From NCBI GenBank assembly GCA_038380795.1, contig CM076260.1, positions 33,514,634-33,578,633 on the forward strand: DNA of 64,000 nt, in the 5' to 3' direction. Within the stretch, counting starts at the first letter, position 1, and each line of letters starts with the position of its first letter. The DNA comes from Pyrocephalus nanus (Eukaryota > Chordata > Aves > Passeriformes > Tyrannidae). The position numbers and the translations under genes are program-made. The notes beneath the pieces are model-generated. The model made no database searches. It saw only the letters and a program-made list of their open reading frames with translations, and was not told the DNA's origin. Below, piece by piece: positions 11,301-24,055 of this stretch.

Positions 11301-14300
11301 GGAAAAAATTTTCTGTTTCCTCACCTAGCTCCACATACATCTTCTCTTCTTGCACAAGCAAGATGACCTGTGACAGGAGAAGTCTTTGAAGGCATATTTA
11401 CCCTTCCTAACACTGCAATTTGTGATGAATACAATACAACTTTCCGCCAGTTTCCCATGCAGACCAGATCTGAGGTCTTCTCCTTCCTTGTTCAGTGTTA
11501 AAATGTTTGGTTTGTTTTCTTTGTAAAAAAGTTCTTCCACCTTTGACCTAGATGACAGTTCACACAGTATTTTGCCCTTTGAAAGCATGGTCTTGAAGTA
11601 TTTTAACGTAGTCCTTAGAGTTGGGCTCAGAGGTATCCTCAAGAGGGGGTATTCATAAGTATTATATTGATAAATTTCCATAAATAACACTTAACAATTA
11701 ATTGTTTGTGCAGGAATATCAAAGATCATTCAGCATAAGAAATTGAAATGCTTAACTAATAGATTATATGCCTCTTAGAAGATATATCATCCTAAATACA
11801 TTTGACTTTTTTAAGGCTCTGGAGGCTGTGGTCTAAGGATCCCTAGTTATTCTTCCTGAATTAAAATGAGGAAATAATGTCTATCAATGACATTAAACAC
11901 CATACATGACATTCAGCTTGAAGATAAGCGTTCTTTTTTATTTTTTTGTTGTTGTTGGTTTTTTGTTTGTTTTTGGTTTTTATTTATTTATTTTTAAAGG
12001 TAATTTCTAATTTAAACTCCTTTAATGAGTTTTCACTGGTGAAGATCAGAAGTGGAATGTGGGCCTTGAATTTTATACCCTTTCATAAATCCTTGAAAGC
12101 ACACTACAGTGGTTTCTGCTAGATTTTGCTAACATTAAGAAGAAGATGTGTACATATGGGCAGTTATGCTCTGTAACTTCAGTTTGAAGATGGATTTCTG
12201 CCTTTGGGCTGTGGTGTTTCTTAGTGAAATATGTATTTACAGCTATGTATTACAGTACAATGAATGATCTATAGGTGCGATATAAGTCATCACTGACCCT
12301 TATGGAATAAGCCCACTACTCATCGACCCCAGAAGAGCAGGTTTCCATTCTCCCCCTAGAAAGCTGACTGCTGAGGTAAGAGGGAATGGAAACAGAAAGG
12401 AATACATGGGAAAGGCTTTAATAAACTCATCAAGAAGAGTATCACTGATGCTTTTCAGATCTATGCATTTGTGATATCCTCCCACAGTCCTCTGAACTTG
12501 GAAAAAGAGAGAGATTTCAGACACCTCCAACATTCTCCTCAAGTTGAATTATTTAGAAGGTAGTTCAAGACTGATTGGGCTAAAAAAGCCAGAATGGAAC
12601 ACTGAGACTGTAAAGGTAATCTAGATACTGGTTTTAGAATTTAAGGCTCTAAATGTATTTTATATTAGGTAGACTTGAAATATAGGGCTACAAGAACAAA
12701 GGGAGCAAAGACCAGAAACTCATATATCTTCTCATAAGAAACTACCACAACCATGGATTTAAACAGTCCTCTCTGTTCATCAGACATCCAGTCTCCAGAG
12801 TGCACCAGTTTTAACAGGAACAATCCTGATGGTGCTCTGCCTATGAAATCATGGCTTAAGGTATAGGGACCTGAATCTCATCAGGCAAACAAATACTTTT
12901 TTTTTCTGTATGGGTACTCTAATTACTAAGTTAAAATAAAAAGTTGTTTCACATTCTACAATTTCCTCCTTCTGAAGGAGGAGATTCTATTCTTCTATTG
13001 CAAAACAAAGAAAAATTTCTCTCTGAATTTTAGGAGTCTGTCTCTATTAGATGAGGCCCCACTTATGTAAAAGGAGGTCTTGTCTTTGAATACTGACTGG
13101 CTAAGGAGGTAAATTCTAGGCTGCTTGTGCTTATGCAGATCAGATCATGGGTATGAGAGAAGTACTCCCTGACAAAGAGAAGGAGAGCTATCAAGTGTAT
13201 GCACCTAAAGGACAGTGATAGTAGAATTACTGCCTGAGTAGAGGTTTTTATGACAGTGGTTTGGGATTCAGGTCACTAAATACTGCCCCAGTCCCGATTT
13301 TGGGCCCTTCTTTTATAACCTAACACTTTATTTTAATTTGTCAAATCCAGTTGTTTACAAATATATATATCAAGAAAGACATATAGCTAGCGGATAGTAT
13401 ACACCGTAATTTATTATTTGGAGATGCAAGAAGTCTGTAGTAATGACACAAGCTCTGTGACTATAGCACAGTTTCTAACACATGTAGAAATAATCTGGGT
13501 CTTGTAGATCTACATGTAGATCTGATAATATGCACATCATTCACAATTAGAAAGGTGGGATCATTACGATATAAGGTATGCGTTCATTCAAAGGTATGAC
13601 ACCCAAACTACAGAGAAATATCAGCTCTTTCCAAGAGTCTGTGCCACCCAGTTTAGGCTACGGAAACTTTAAAACAAACCTGGGGTGCAAGGCACAAATG
13701 TGCAGTGAATTGCACTGTGGCAGATGTACATGTCTCTGCATTTGAAAAGCAAGAAAAGGAAGGCATGATTTGATAAGAAGGAATCTGACTACTTGACAAA
13801 TTTAGCTCTGATTTACCCAGAGGAAATTAGCTTTTTTTGGAATGGAGCTAAATATCCTTCAGTGTTTATATCATTGGTCTGAGGCTATTTATAATCATGT
13901 CAGCTTGACATTCCTTGACAGGTTAATGAGGTCCATAGTCTCAGTGAGACTTTAATAGTCAGAAATCAAAACAAAGCAACTTTATTTCAGTGTGCTTTAG
14001 GACCAGCAGTGGAAACACTGCACAGACAGATGTCAGCAACTTTTAAAGTTAATGACTCAATGTGGACAGTAGCAACTTGAGAGAGGCTGAAAGAACCATT
14101 CCTCATTTCGACACCCTACGAGTATTGAACCCTATGTGATTGAACCTTATGACCCAATACAGAAAATTCACGGAATGTTAGGTACAGATATGTGGGAATG
14201 ACCATATTTGAACTTTAGAAAGTGTTATTTTTATCCATTTGTATTTGGTGATATTCACTGAAGGTAATAGTTCAAGCATTATGAATATTGGAGATTTGGT

Positions 14301-17300
14301 GGTCAGTTTTTCAGTTTCAAATATCAAGCAGTTTATTTATGATTTGCCCCAAGTGATATGGATTAATATTTCTGTAGGATTTCTTGTTTCAAAGGACCAA
14401 TGGAAATAAGACCTTTAAAAATCTGAACTTTAAAATCTGTTTAAAGTACAGGATTATTCTGCCTAATCTTGTAAAATTTACTTCTTGTAGTGGTTAGATT
14501 TAAAGAAATAAGTAATGTAAACTAATTTATTCATTCATTGATTCATCCTTTCATTCAGAAAAATAAAAAATAGCAATGGTAAATTCTTCATTTTTGAACC
14601 TTAGTTCTGCAGATCATAATACATTTTAAATACAATTTCACACCCAAATGAATACTTTGAAATCAAGATTTTTTAAAAACTATATTAATTACTTTTAAAG
14701 CACATTGTGGAGAAAATTATTAAAGCCACTCTTTATTAATTAACCTACTTCTATTCATAGATATGTATGACAAAATAAGCAGACCCATACTGAGTCAGTA
14801 ACTGTACAGGTATCCCAGTATGTATGCAGCAGACTCCAGCTGTGCATGGAGAGGGTAAGTACAGAATAATTCTCCCCTAGACTTCAGTTATTTTTGGTTC
14901 TGTGAATTTCCTGAGTTATATGTGGGTTTTGGGGCTTCGGTGACCATCAGAAAATGTCTTTTCCACCTGTTTCTTCAGGCTGTCCTTAGCTGCCCATAAA
15001 CTTTGCACCCACAGCATCCTTTGGCAAGGAGTTCTGATGGCCAGGTGTCTCGTGTCAGGCTTTTTTTCCCTTTGAATCTCACTTCTTCTTTTTTTTGCTG
15101 TCTATTACTTTTTTCTGTATTACAAAACTGAAGGAACAGTCAAGCTCTATCAATTGTGCTTAAGTCAGCATAATTTGGGAGGCTTCTACACCATCCCCCA
15201 CCTCCCTAGCTCTCTCTTTTCCAGACTGGATCTAGTTTACTCATTCATACTCATAGAAGGTATTTTATGCATTTTGCAGAACTGAAAACTACAATGAGCA
15301 TAATTAGTTGCAAGAAGAGTTTTAGCACATTTTATATTAAAAACCAGTATTTAGGATGTTGGAAGATAATATGATGAAAAATATTTTGGGAGAAAATTAC
15401 AAGTATGTCCACATCAGCTACATTTCAATTCTGTCTCAGAATTTGGCTCAGTCATTGGTTTGATGAGGGATTCTTCCCAATCTCACCTTCTCTGAAACAG
15501 TTATGTATTCATATTGAAAAGAAAGAAGAGGGATCCTGCTTTACCTGCCTTTTTATTAACAGTTACAATATAGCTAAAATATGTTGAATATTTAAGACAA
15601 TGCTGTATCAAAGCAGGAAAAATTTGTTTCATTTTTTTTCTTTTTAAGTGCTACAACCATTGGAGAGTGAAAGCGAGAAGAACAGAAATAAAAATAATAT
15701 TCTTTTTGTGACTAAAGGATGAAAGAATATTAAACTCTCTTATCCAATTTTTTCCTAGGAGAGATCCAGTTGCCTGTGGTTTTGTATATGATTTCAAAAA
15801 TAGTAGAAATAAGACCTGGTCGGATGTCAAATAGAAATGACTATGGCACTAAACTAACGTTTGGATTTGCAGAAATCCCTTGCCTAAACCTGAGATGTCA
15901 GTCTAGATTTAAGGTTTTGTATTATTAAAAATAAACTGTTTTAAACAAGAGTTTATATCAAGCTTCTATTTCAGTTAAATGCAAGAGGGATTTCTTCTAG
16001 CTGACATTTAACTCGATGTTTCAAGATATTTATATTGTATAGAGAAGTAAATCTGAGTTTTGATGGACTATATTCTATTCTCGAAGAGAACAAAGTATTC
16101 TTAAGATGAACTGTTTCTAAAGAATTTAACTTTGTGTTATGTGAACAGATTGATTTATTCCTAAGTTATCTGTATTTCAAGTCTATTCTATAATGATCCC
16201 TGTATATATTACTCTACTTATGGACCATAACTTTACAAACTGAAATGGTGCTGCTAAGGGCAGTACTGATAAGACATAAGGTACTTGTCTTGTTCCCTGA
16301 TTACATGAGCATGCACAAACTTTCAATCTCAGTGCCTTCTAGCATCACATTGAAGTGATTTTTAAAACTACTTATGAATGTAACTTTGAAATCTGTTTTC
16401 CATGAACATGAAATGCAATCACTTGCATACTTTCAAAAAGTAAATCCGAAAGGAGCATGAACATAACTAAAGCAAATTAAATTGCTCTTAAAAAATGTCA
16501 GTAGAAAATCTCCGGTATTATTTTCCCAGCTTCCAGTTGAAGACATTAAGGGGTTTTATGTAAATATTATTGAAAGGTGATATCCTCTCTTTTTGCAATG
16601 TAGACACACTACTCATTGTGTGCTAATCCAGCTGCTGTGGTGTTCAGTACTTCTGTGGCAATTTCTACAGAGGAAAACACATGTATTTCACTTGTAAGGT
16701 ACCTACTCAAGCATTTATCCCTAAAGATTAGCAACCACTGAAAGTGATGTTGTGTGTAGAACTGTGCCATGCTTTCATTAAAAAATCGCATTTGTACACT
16801 TTCATACAGAAGCGAGCAATTTTGATTCAGGTTTCTAAAGATTCGCGAACTTTTATCATGAGGGGAGTGTTTTTTTTGTACTTACCAACACATTGTTTTG
16901 AAGGTCAAGTTCACGCACAGTCAGCACCCCTCCCGATTTTTCCCTCTAAGTAATAATTTCGCCTCTTCCTTTTCAGCTTGGTGTGTTTCTGCTCACTCTG
17001 TACCTGGGAAAAGTGCAAGTAGTCCTGCACTTTGTGCTGAGTCCTGGGATGATTGAAAGAGTGCTCCTGTCACCCTCTTGTTTTCTGACTGTGGACTGGA
17101 GACCACAACTTTGAAAGAGATATCTTTCCTCTGTAGTGTACCTGAATCGAGACTAGTCTGTTTTATTCTTTTGGCCTGACTAATTAACTTAGAAACCTAT
17201 GATATTCCAAATCTTATGTTTAGAAGAGGCCATGCACTGGAATCAGTGATGTGGAAGAAGTGAGAAACTCATGTATTTCAAAATACAGGCAGTCCTGAGG

Positions 17301-20278
17301 TAGTGAGGGGACTGAGTCAAATGGTGTGGACACAGATTGCAATTCATTAGGGAAGGAGTCTAAAGGGGTAGAAAGAATCCATGCTTGAAAAACAGGAATG
17401 AATTTGCTTTCTGTGTCTAGGAGGGGGTCTGTGTAAATGTCTCAGATTTTCTTGACCTAGATTTACAGGCAGGGTCTGCAGGGACACAAAAATCTCTGTG
17501 GCTCCAAAGCATTTTTGGAGCCTGGAGGTATGACAGCGACAGTGAAGGACGTCTGTGCAGAAACAGAGTCATGGAAAAGGGACACTGTGTAATATACAGC
17601 CCAGGCACAGCCACAAAAAACCCAACTTGCCTTGTGTCCAGATGTGTACAGAGGAGATATACTACTCAGGGGAAGTCGTGCGACTCCAGCCTGCTGTCCG
17701 TTTACATCAGGAGAGAATTGGCTGGCAGATCCTGGCAACTGAATACTGCAGTTCGGGAAAGCACATTACACCTTGGGTGCTTAAATTATGGGAGAGGAAG
17801 CCAGCCTGAGTGACAGCAAATCCATCTCTTCCCTTAGCAGTTTGTTTGAATGGCTTTATTATTGGTGCCATTTAATATCTATGGTGTAATCTAGATCTGC
17901 TTTACCGTGATGAAAGCTGTTCATTCCCCTAATCTCCCTTAGATCCATCCTCCTAAGTACTTTACATAAACTGTTATCTATTGACTGTTTCATGGCACTG
18001 AGGTCCTAGGATTCGTCCATGGTAATGAATGTTTCTTGGCTCCATTTTATTTCTCTTGTAGCATGATTTGTTCAAAGATTTCCTAAGAAACACAGCAGAA
18101 ACTCTTAAAACAGTCAAACCAATGTCACAGGACATGGCAACCCATGCCCATGCCATGACTCTTGGAATGTGAAAACATGAGAATCTTGACTCAAAAGGAA
18201 TGCACATTTGCTAAATTTCAGGGAGGAAGACAAAGCTCTTCAGAGATTCAAAAATGCAAATATTATTCACTCTTGCAAACATAAAAATGACAGAACATGT
18301 TCTTACAATGACTACGATACATTGGTTCTCTCAATGGCTGATGATATTTTTTTTCTGGAATAGTGTTTACCAGGTTTTCTAAAGAAGCTGCTGAAAAGAT
18401 CCTTTGGAAAAGTCAGTCTGGCTTGCACTGTGCTTACTGTTGAACTGATGTAATTTTTCCAACCATGCAAACTCAAGAAAAGTGCAGAGAGAAGAATGAA
18501 GAAAAAGTCTCACTGGTGTCTATTCAGTTAAGGATTTCTTTGACAAAATCTCCAAGTAATTCCTTCTCAAATGTAAGATTCAGCTGCAGATTCAAAACCT
18601 AAGCATAGTTGTTGTCAACTAAAGTATCTAAGCTCCCAGAAAAGTCAATAACCCTGATGTATCAGTGGACTTTCAAGAGACTTGCAGCTGACCAGCAGTC
18701 TGAGCCAGGAATTCAGGTACCTCAGCTTTCACATCTATTTTAGGTGTCTGATTGCATTTAAGGCATCTGAAAAAAAGCTTAGAAATGTGACTAAAAGGAA
18801 ATCCTTTTGAATAGAAGCATCTGGAAGCTCAGTGTGATTGCTTATGACATTATTTTCACATGGCACTCAACACCCACATTTACGCAAAAGAGCTGACAAG
18901 CACAGCAAGGACATTTTCTTCCCCTTAGATTTACAAAATAGTTCCAATTAATTTGCTCCATTAGGAACCAAAGAGCATCTTGATGCAGCATTAGAATGAC
19001 ATAAATGTCCAGACAGATTCAGTAACAATAAAGTCAATAACGAAAATGAATCAATACCATTCAGTGTAAGTTCCAGTAAGTTTTCTACTTTTTTTGTGTT
19101 TGACAATATTTCTACAATAATAATTTTTAAAGTCTTCCAGCAATTGTTTCATACACTAGAAATCGCAGAAATTATGAGCAGTATGCATGGTAGGACTTTC
19201 TTATTTTGTATCCATGAATTTCCACAGTTAGTTACTACACTTTTAATTTTTGATATAACTGAAAAGTCTTTTTTCCAAGATTTGTAACCCTATATCAGCA
19301 TTAGCAATGCGATGCAGGCTTGGCAACAAGAGGACATGTCCAAAAAAAGATCAGTTAGTCAGCTATTTACAAAAGCTTGTTTCTGCCCTTCTCTGTTGTA
19401 CCAAATACATCTTCAGCCTTTTTCAAGCTCTCCCACTTCCCAAACAGATGGTGTTTTTAGCAGCCTTGGAAGGTCCCCAAATTCAGACTATTTTGGAATG
19501 AGAGAAGGAGTAAGCTCTAAGTCTTGGAGTGCTCACAGAAAAGGCTCTGCCAGACACAACCTCCTTCTTTGTGCAGAAGAGGATCGATCTCCAGCACCCT
19601 GCTGACCACTTGTTGGGAAATCTGACACGGGAGGAGGATTCCCCCCTGGCGAAAGCCAGCACTGGTAATTTCAGGCTCTATGTGTTATAATCAGCTTCTT
19701 TGAACCAACTGGACTAAATGAAACTATGTTTCTGAGTCCCTATGTGGGATAATTAATAGTAGATTTATTTACAATATAATGTATCACTGACAAGACTATG
19801 CATGACACAAGCCTAAAATGTGTTGGATACATTTATGGGCCAAATCTGCCCTTATTAAAAATCAGCACAGACCCACTAGAAGACATGAGTTAAGCCGATT
19901 TCCATGAGGTAATAGTTTCATCCAAAATTTCTCTCAGTTTTTATGGAAGGGTTTGAAGTTAAATATATTTCACATATTTTCTGTCTTCTTTTTTTTTTTT
20001 TCTTTATAATAGTGGAAGGAAAAATTTACTTTGAGGAAAATGATTGCACAAAACCCCCCCATCCTGTTTTTGATTATTTCTCAGAAAAGGTTGAGCATAT
20101 TTTCCATCTCTTTTGTTTCATTAGATGGACATTGTAGAGAATGATTTTTGTGAACACAGTTTTTGCTTATGAGCTCTGGTTTTGAATCATCTTGTCATGG
20201 TTAGGACATACAGCTTACCAAAAAATAGCTTTTTCTTTCTGCATTGCTGAGAGTACATAAAAGCTTTTTAAAGTTTAT

Positions 20279-20292
20279 GGGGGGGGGGGGGG
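20279..20292. repeat. poly(G) run, 14 bases
   Basis: Fourteen G residues in an AT-rich context. Such runs are prone to length error in sequencing and to length polymorphism. Confidence 0.9.
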
Positions 20293-22523
20293 TGTGCTCA
20301 AGTAAATTGTTTCATTTTTTAACTTCAAAACAAAAGCATAAAGACAAAGGTGGCCTGAAACACTCTGAAGTGTTGCCAACCTTCTTCCCCTTTTATAGAT
20401 AACCAAGTATTTCCAAATAATTTAGAGAAGGAGAGTAAACAAAATTATTTCTGTATAGCTCTAGGTCACTTATTCTGTTTTACACCAGACTTTGGGAAAT
20501 TCTTTTGACTGAATTCCATTAAGGTAATTTGGACCAGAAACTGTAGTCTCTGCCAGTGGAACAAATATGGTATTTTATTAGAAAAACTGAGATCTGTTGA
20601 GTGTATTTCTAATTGATATTTCCAGATCTTTCCATATGCACTGTGTCTATGTTGTTAGAAGTTGCCTGTGGAAAAGAACATTTCACAGCCAGAAGGGCTA
20701 ATGAACTGGGCCATTTCAGGTTACCTTATAATCATTTTTGTCAAAGTTTCTTGGCAATATCACTAGAGCATTAAAAATCTGCTAATGCAAAAGGGAAAAG
20801 TTGATGTTTGGGTTAAGATTCTTCCAATCCAAACACAAAATTAATTAAAACCGTGTAAGATAATCAAGAACTAGATAGCAAACACTTGGCTTCATAAGGT
20901 ATAAATGATCTATTTTACTTATTAATTACCAGTGATAAAGAGAAAATAATTGACACAACGTATATTTTTCTTCCTTTTCTCTTTCTCCCCCTCCCCTGCT
21001 CCTCCCCTGCCTCCCCAGTTTACGATATATTTTCTGGATACCGCTAGACTGTGAGCTCCTCTGACTGGAAACTCTAAAAAGGGCTTAAATATAAGGAATA
21101 TCTTGTGTTTCTTTAGACTTTGGGTGTTTCTGTTGAAAGGCCCTAAAACCTGCAAAAATACTCAACTGCAGTAATAATTGGTCAGAACAGATACTTTATA
21201 CATGACCAGTAGGAGTTCAAATTAACAGAGTGCATTGTGGTGCTGAACTGCCCTGTTTCTAAATGCCTATAGCAATATCAGTTTCTGTCTGAGTGTAGTT
21301 TTGGCTATTTTCAGGAAGTGTCAGTGCTCAATAGTTTAAGGTAACAGTTACACCAGTGATTTCATACAGAAATGCTAGTCAGCAGATCATATCCACCTAA
21401 AAATAGCTCATGTTGTGAAATTGTCTAGAAAGTACTTTCCTATAATTTATATTAAAATCAGTATCTGAGGGAAACAGAAGTGAAGAATAAATACTTGTGA
21501 TAGTTCAACCAGCTTTTAGAGTGCTTTAAAATAAACCTGAAATTACATCACAGTGAGGTAAACATATTTGTTTTATCATCCTGATAAAATCACGCCATGA
21601 TATTTGTCACCAGAATAAATCCACACAGTACCTGTTTGTAAAGCCAGAGTACTCTTTGGTGTAGTATAGTAAACAATATTCTAAAAATCAAAATCAGCTG
21701 AGATGAAGGTTGTTCTGTTAATACTTTTTTTTTTTTTTTTAAATATATATGTGGAATTAGGATTTGACTATTCCTTGTAACATGAATTTTAAGTTCTATA
21801 AACCAAGATGAATAAAACCCAAAATAAGGCAAATCCAGCTCTTTCAGTAGCTGTACTTCTTGCACAAATGAGGGATGTTTCAGGCAGAAGTTCAAAACTC
21901 AGCTAAGTTAATTTTCATGGAATAAATTTTAAACTCTTATCAGAAGTACGAGTGGAAGTACAAACTCTCCAAAAAAAGTTCTTTTTTTACACTTGAAAAA
22001 AAAAATAGACGTTGATGGGTGATTTACTGAGGCAAGTAAATATATTACTTTGTAAGGGATCCCAGAATACAGTATAAACTATCACAGTAAAGAGGACCCA
22101 GCTCTTTTCCAAATTGCAGGCAGGATGCTAATTCTGGCAGTCACTTGCTGGTCCTGTGAGAGTGAGTCATGCATCGCCTGCAGATACAGTGGTAGCACGT
22201 GGGGCTAAGTGCCACTCAGCCCCAGCTTCAGCTCCCTGTCTTAGTGCACCCCAAGAGAAGGTGGGAGCCCTACTTCTCTCCTTTCTCTTTACAAGGTGCC
22301 TTCCCTTGCTAGGACCAGCTTAGAAATAAAAAGAAGTTGGGCAAGTTGAGGCAAATAGGCATTTCTGTATAATAAAAATAGCTTAAATATTTTACACAGG
22401 AATCACATACCCACTTAAATTTATTGCATAAAGTTACTCTATGTGCTGTAGAATTATGCTTTTAAAGTTATGACACATTCCAGAAGTTATATTAGCAGAT
22501 GTTCATGCAGCTCAGCAAAAACC

Positions 22524-22564
22524 AAAAAAAAAAAAAAAAAAAAAAGAAAAAAAAAAGAAAAAAA
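22524..22564. repeat. A-rich low-complexity run
   Basis: Forty-one bases that are all A except for two single G residues (22546 and 22557). It may be the decayed tail of a retrotransposed copy, but no body is recognised upstream. Confidence 0.9.
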
Positions 22565-23324
22565 TGTCCCCTTGCACTTCTAATTTTCTCCCCACCTCAT
22601 TACAGAGTTGCAAGACACTTCTCTCTCTCACACTTTGAGTGTCACTCCATACAATAGCAATAAATGCACACAAATACAAGTATCACATGAGAATCGACTT
22701 TGCAGGCAGAGTCAAGAATTTAGAGACTCATTTAGATAAATGACTCCAGACAATGCTGGCTCAGATACAACTGGTACAATTTTCTGAACATATGAAAAAG
22801 AGTATTGAAATGCATGTAAACACAGCATTAGTAAACACAGCATTAATAAGATGCTGCTAGACTCATCCTGATGACCAGAATTATTGAAGGATGTGGGATA
22901 CTTCAGAATTAAGGAAAGGGCTACAAAGCAATTAAGAGTCTGCGAGCAAAAACCTTCTGCTGTGAAGCTTAAGTGTTTTAAGGTGGCTCTTTTTGATTTA
23001 ATAAAAAAAAATAAATACTGAGAGGCAAACCAGTACCCTGTACCTAGTCACTGGCAAGCAGAGAAGAAGCTTTACATTTGTTTAATCTAGTTTGCAAAAT
23101 CTTCCATCACCTTGTGGCTGAAAGCTGACTTTTGACAAGTTTACCCTAGGAATTTCTGTTCATAAGGGTAGGAAAACCTCAAAACAACTTTCTAGGGTGA
23201 TGGCGGAAGGACATTGTTTAGATTCCTTAAAACTAAATCTAATCTCTGTAAACATTTAGTTTAATACAGATAGTATCTGAATAACTTTGGTTGTTTTGTA
23301 GTTTTGTTTTGGGGTTTTTTTGGC

Positions 23325-23347
23325 TTTTTTTTTTTTTTTTTTTTTTT
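23325..23347. repeat. poly(T) run, 23 bases
   Basis: A T-run preceded by a TG-rich tract. It lies just left of the probable retroviral fragment at 23380-24055, and the two may or may not be connected. Confidence 0.9.
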
Positions 23348-23379
23348 AAGAGACAGTTTGTAACCATTTTTCCTTTCCT

Positions 23380-24055
23380 TTTCCAGGCTTAGCTTTGCTC
23401 ACCATCCTGATTCCTAGTGGTGCAGAGGAATGGGGAATGAGAGTTGTTGTCAGTCCATAAATCAGCTCCCCTCTGTTGCTCCTTCCTCTTCACATTTTTT
23501 CCTTGCTCTGGTGTGGGTCTCTCATGAGTTCACCATTCCTATCAGAAAACCTGCCCCTGCTTGGGCTTCTCTGCACAGCCCATAATTCCATGGGCTCTCC
23601 AAATGCTGCAACTTCCTTCATGGGTGAAACAACCTGCTCTCGCATGAGATCTTCCATGGATTGCTCTTAGGATGTCTGCTCCACTGTGGACTTCCATGGA
23701 TTCAGAGGAACAATCTGGATCACTGTGGTCTTCTCCAAATGTTGGAGAGTCCTCGTGATTCAGGCCCCGGAGCACCTCCTCCCCTTCCTATTCCATTGAC
23801 CTTGTTGTCTTCAGGGCTGTTTCTCTCACATTTTTCCTTATCCTTCTATGCCAAGCAGCGTTTTGCCCTTTCCAAAGTACATTTTCTCCAAGGCGCCACC
23901 ATCTTGGTAGCTGGGCTCAGCTGTGCCCTGCAGTGGATATACTGGAGCTGACTGGAACAGGCCATATCTGGTATGGAGCGGATCTGGCCTCTCCTGGATC
24001 ACTGCACTCAGTACAAGGATAGCTAACAGCAATGCAATCACCCATGACACAGAGG
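23380..24055. mobile_element. Probable endogenous retrovirus internal fragment, decayed
   Basis: This block differs from its surroundings: it is GC-richer, pyrimidine-rich on the plus strand, and carries repeated TTCCATGGA-type motifs (about 23652 and 23692) followed by a stretch ending in GGCGCCACCATCTTGG-like sequence near 23893. Blocks of this kind recur in bird genomes inside retroviral elements; that is recognition from general familiarity and not a computed match. No LTR, primer-binding site or polypurine tract was found at either edge, and the ends are approximate. Short frames are open on both strands (for example minus 23838-24092 with a hydrophobic stretch), but none can be assigned to gag, pol or env. 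Orientation is therefore left open. Confidence 0.4.

Larger units (their letters stand above)
8312..23379. other. Long AT-rich non-coding stretch, no repeat family or gene recognised
   Basis: Fifteen kilobases in which I recognise no coding exon, no CR1 and no LTR. It holds short low-complexity tracts: T-rich at 9832-9849 and 11935-11997, G14 at 20279-20292, a polypyrimidine tract at about 20968-21018, and an A-rich run at 22524-22564. It also has an 18-bp perfect palindrome at 13506-13523. Blocks that look conserved by composition are noted at about 13860-14000, 16600-16980 (unusually many CpGs), 18930-19060 and 20560-20960. A retroviral LTR-like start at 20194 (TGTCATGGTTAG) has no matching right end and is not called. 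Confidence 0.55.

Noticed and set aside
14805..14849. Possible 45-bp microexon between TGTACAG and AGG/GTAAGT
   Set aside because: The polypyrimidine tract before the acceptor is poor, the open length is too short to judge, and no family is recognised.
19307..19605. Two overlapping plus-strand frames (64 and 97 codons) that look mildly protein-like
   Set aside because: No domain, no clear splice sites at the ends, and two frames open at once argue for chance.
20194..20240. TGTCATGGTTAGGACA resembling an LTR start
   Set aside because: No inverted partner end, no target duplication, no TATA/poly(A) arrangement within 2 kb.
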